Positions 61,640-64,000 of a DNA stretch of 64,000 nt are shown piece by piece. The first letter of the stretch is position 1. Each line of letters opens with the position of its first letter. The stretch comes from Cladocopium goreaui (taxonomy: Eukaryota > Sar > Dinophyceae > Suessiales > Symbiodiniaceae). A program made the translations under genes and the position numbers. Below the pieces are notes generated by a model, which was given only the letters and a program-made list of their open reading frames with translations, did no database searches and was not told where the DNA came from. The stretch covers positions 1 through 64,000 of the forward strand of contig CAMXCT020002072.1 of assembly GCA_947184155.2 (NCBI GenBank). Reading direction: 5' to 3'.

Positions 61640-61985
61640 CTTGCCTCCCCGAAATTGACGGGAGCATATCTGTTGTCCTCGCAGTAAAAGGCATGATACT
61701 CATGCAGCAAGTGAAAAGAATGGGGTAGGAGAGATTGCGTGTAGAACCAAACTTTGCTCTGCTGAGAATTAATTCTTTCTGAGCTGAAGCAAGAGTCAGC
61801 AAGAGATAGTTTTTGCATGAGATGCATGAGCAGATTGCCGGAGTTTGCATCGTTTTTGTCTTCTTCCGCTGAAAAGCTTCGCTCAAATTTCTCATGGACG
61901 CGTTTGCATCGTTCCGTCCCTTATTTTCTGACATGCCCTGGATTCCAATTATAGAAGTAGGTTCGTCAGATTCAAAAACGAGTTT
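61640..61985 (+). repeat. partial copy of the transposase 5' region
   Basis: Matches 49808-50370 block by block in the same orientation with substitutions and gaps: AAATTGACGGGAGCAT, GATACTCATGCAG.AAGTGAA, GTCTTCTTCCGCTG. The transposase ORF itself is absent, as expected of a non-autonomous or truncated derivative. Confidence 0.65.
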
Positions 61986-61993
61986 GCTTCAAA

Positions 61994-62060
61994 GAAACAT
62001 CTATGTCAGGAGTCAAGACACAAATCCCTGGTAGGTAGATCAAATTTGAAGTGGCTATAA
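61994..62060 (+). repeat. dispersed repeat, copy of 58.45 kb
   Basis: Same repeat as 58451-58520, beginning where the transposase-flank similarity stops. Confidence 0.75.
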
Positions 62061-62115
62061 ATCATTTTTTGGACATCGAATCGCCGTCGAATCGTCCTAA
62101 AGTGATCCGAGCATG

Positions 62116-62272
62116 TGGTGTTTTTAACATTTTCACTTCCAAATGTGCTTCGCTCCACAACGGCGTGCACTTTTTCGACATGTGGACGTCCAAAAGTGGC
62201 CCGAACATATCGTGATTTTAACATTTTGACTTGAAATGTGCTTCGCACCACAACAGCGTGCAATTTTTCATT
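62116..62272 (+). repeat. two-copy tandem repeat, about 93-bp period
   Basis: TTTTAACATTTT.ACTT, AATGTGCTTCGC.CCACAAC and GCGTGCA.TTTTTC occur twice, about 93 bp apart. Confidence 0.75.
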
Positions 62273-62482
62273 TCTCGTCTGGCCGGCAGGCTCCGCACCC
62301 GCCGCTTGTGCGAACCTACTTTTCGACCCGCCGGAGCCACACATCAGTGAAACAACACAATGTTTCGCGACTTTCCTACCTTTTCGCGCACCTGCATCTT
62401 CCCTCCAGCCAGGCCGCGCCAGAGCCATCGCACCTTGAGGTTGCAAGTTTCTTTGCCCAGCGGATGAAGGGTTGACATCTAA

Positions 62483-62502
62483 CGCACGGCGCGAAGCCTG
62501 CG
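62483..62502 (+). promoter_or_regulatory. stem-loop motif (copy 5)
   Basis: CGCACGGC-GCGAA-GCCTGCG. ATG 62515 begins 13 bases after the last base (12-nt gap). Confidence 0.6.
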
Positions 62503-62514
62503 TTTCCTGTACCA

Positions 62515-62730
62515 ATGAGTTTACCAAGTTTTTTGGACTTACTGAGGGTCTTGGTGGATACCGGCTGGTGCTTCCATATTTGGTTGCTAGTCTCACATGA
62601 CCGATTTTTGCAGGGGTCAGCCAAAGCTAAGGCAACCAGCAAGATGGGCATCACATCGTGGCAATATATGAATAATATCAACTTGGAAGCAGAGGGACAT
62701 CGACATTCTTCCTTCAACGGCAAGATATGA
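62515..62730 (+). CDS. small hypothetical protein (71 aa), copy 1
   Basis: MSLPSFLDLLRVLVDTGWCF start after the stem-loop; ends SFNGKI. It contains a hydrophobic stretch (CFHIWLLVSH). The second copy at 62991 differs at few residues. Translation is suggested only by the recurrent leader-like motif and the shared frame. No family. Confidence 0.3.
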   Translation: MSLPSFLDLLRVLVDTGWCFHIWLLVSHDRFLQGSAKAKATSKMGITSWQYMNNINLEAEGHRHSSFNGKI

Positions 62731-62958
62731 ACAAACATTCCCGGTGAGTTTGCGTGGTCAAACACAGTTGCATCGCATTTGCATTAATACTGGTTCTTTT
62801 TCACCTTGTGCTTGCCTGGTTGCGGAGCAATCTTTACCAAACATGTTCATCCACAGATATCTGCATACCAATCCTTCCCTCCAGCCAGGCCGCGCCAGAG
62901 CCATCGCACGTTGAGGTTGCAAGTTTCTTTGCCCAGCGGATGAAGGGTTGACATCTAA

Positions 62959-62978
62959 CGCACGGCGCGAAGCCTGCG
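62959..62978 (+). promoter_or_regulatory. stem-loop motif (copy 6)
   Basis: Identical to copy 5, duplicated with the 476-bp repeat; ATG 62991 follows. Confidence 0.6.
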
Positions 62979-62990
62979 TTTCCTGTACCA

Positions 62991-63206
62991 ATGAGTTTAC
63001 CAAGTTTTTTGGACTTACTGAGGGTCTTGGTGGATACCGGCTGGTGCTTCCATATTTGGTTGCTAGTCTCACATGACCGATTTTTGCAGGAGTCAGCCAA
63101 AGCTAAGGCAACCAGCAAGATGGGCATCATATCGTGGCAATATATGAATAATATCAACTTGGAAGCAGAGGGACATCGACATTCTTCCATCAACGGCAAG
63201 ATATGA
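62991..63206 (+). CDS. small hypothetical protein (71 aa), copy 2
   Basis: Same frame and length as the ORF at 62515 with about three residue changes (for example RFLQES for RFLQGS). Confidence 0.3.
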   Translation: MSLPSFLDLLRVLVDTGWCFHIWLLVSHDRFLQESAKAKATSKMGIISWQYMNNINLEAEGHRHSSINGKI

Positions 63207-63269
63207 ACAAACATTCCCGGTGAGTTTGCGTGGTCAAACACAGTTGCATCGCATTTGCGTTAATACTGG

Positions 63270-64000
63270 CAATGTGGAGAATTGACATGACTTGACCAGC
63301 GATGATAGCGCGCTTACAGTTGGGAAACAATGAAGTCATGGTCCACGGCAGTAAACTAGAGCTGATCTTCATGAAACTCTGATGGGTTACGAACCTTTTT
63401 GGGTGTGACAGCTACGGCTGACTGTCGTCTTGGTCGCTGAGGGGTTGCCAATCTTTCCCGAGACGCATCGGTGCATTCTTCATGGAAAGGATGCGCCCAA
63501 CGGGTGTTTGGATACTTTTGGAAAGATAGTGTTTTTTGTTTTTATGCGAAAGTTCTGAAAGCAAACGGAATTGAGTATGATTAAAATGATTGATGAATCC
63601 ATTCTTTCCATAGTTTTTGGATGCTTCATTGAGATGCTTCACTAAGCCTAGCAGTAACTGGACCCCACCTGGAGGCGACCGTGGTGCCTTCGCTGGATAG
63701 CATCAGCGGACCCAAGGATCTTCCCCCTCAAAAAGGGGGAACTTGCGGACTTCGGGAAGATTTATTGATGGTTGTTCAATAGTTGTAGTGTTGCTGAGTT
63801 TTATGGTTCTGAAAACCTCATGCATTTGCAAGAAGAATCAAAAAACGATTCTCTTTGTGACGTTCACAGGCTCTCAATGTCTATCTTTGGTTTTGTCTCA
63901 AATCGCATGATTTTTCCAAATCATCTCAGACAACAACATCAGGTTTTAAACGTTGTACTCGATACATCACCGCTCGACGCTGACAGGATGCAGTGGATGA
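63270..64000. other. no gene recognised; one short hairpin
   Basis: No convincing ORF. TTCCCCCTCAAAAAGGGGGA at 63721-63740 forms an 8-bp stem with a 5-nt loop and is followed by a nearby GGGAAGAT repeat of the flank. Confidence 0.45.

Larger units (their letters stand above)
62399..62793 (+). repeat. 395-bp direct repeat, copy 1
   Basis: Matches 62875-63269 at an offset of exactly 476 bp, with about five substitutions. Includes the stem-loop at 62483-62502 and a 71-codon ORF. Confidence 0.93.
62875..63269 (+). repeat. 395-bp direct repeat, copy 2
   Basis: Second copy of 62399-62793; an 81-bp unrelated spacer separates the copies. Confidence 0.93.

Noticed and set aside
1..64000. tRNA and rRNA genes
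   Set aside because: No cloverleaf-like or conserved rRNA sequence was noticed on either strand; a covariance search would be needed to be certain.

Overview
The window looks like nuclear DNA of a dinoflagellate, probably a symbiodiniacean-type genome, although the genus cannot be fixed from sequence alone. Supporting signs are: a multi-exon MCM6 gene whose reconstructed introns use GT, GC and GA donors and almost always AG|G acceptors; a short interstitial CCCTAAA (plant/dinoflagellate-type telomere) tract; WG/GGDSS-type RCC1-like repeats; copia-type retroelements with giant ORFs; and much microsatellite and minisatellite DNA in long introns.

Layout. 1-3.6 kb: mostly unassigned, with one weak partial exon at the left edge. 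3.63-22.92 kb: a 19.3-kb Ty1/copia-class LTR retroelement with two 229-bp LTRs that read as identical and three long intact ORFs. ORF1 is Gag-PR-IN-RT-RNase H, 3098 aa. ORF2 starts at 13171 and holds a cytosine-methyltransferase-like core, then a possible internal start at 14935. ORF3 is 1703 aa and holds zinc-binding motifs and a Tpt1/KptA-type RNA 2'-phosphotransferase domain. ORF1/ORF2 overlap in a different frame and ORF2/ORF3 overlap as a TGATG stop-start. The element sits in a TA-rich site whose flank is duplicated over at least 34 bp and up to about 60 bp. 23.0-41 kb: intron-rich sequence with many short plus-strand exon-like pieces of one or more unidentified genes, plus simple repeats, a near-perfect hairpin and telomere-like repeats. 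41.65-48.2 kb: an MCM6 gene (plus strand), readable exon by exon from the start codon to the AAA+ C-terminal part. It is followed by two tandem arrays (an 8-bp GCCGAGAA array and a 113-135-bp array) without its last exons being visible. 49.4-63.3 kb: a mobile-element-like neighbourhood with a DDE-transposase-like gene carrying a C-terminal ASCH-like domain, a tandemly duplicated two-gene module (small MF-VLL protein plus DUF3987-like P-loop protein; one copy broken), an RCC1-repeat fragment, several unknown small genes, and a 476-bp-period duplication.

The most interesting signals are the retroelement cargo (Tpt1-like and methyltransferase-like domains, plus a spliced-leader-like tract in the LTR), the transposase-ASCH fusion, and a recurrent 20-nt stem-loop (CGCACGGC-N5-GCCTGCG) lying 14-17 nt upstream of five separate start codons between 54.6 and 63.0 kb.

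All homology statements come from reading motifs by eye. No database search was run, and exon boundaries are inferred from phase, AG acceptors and family alignment from memory.
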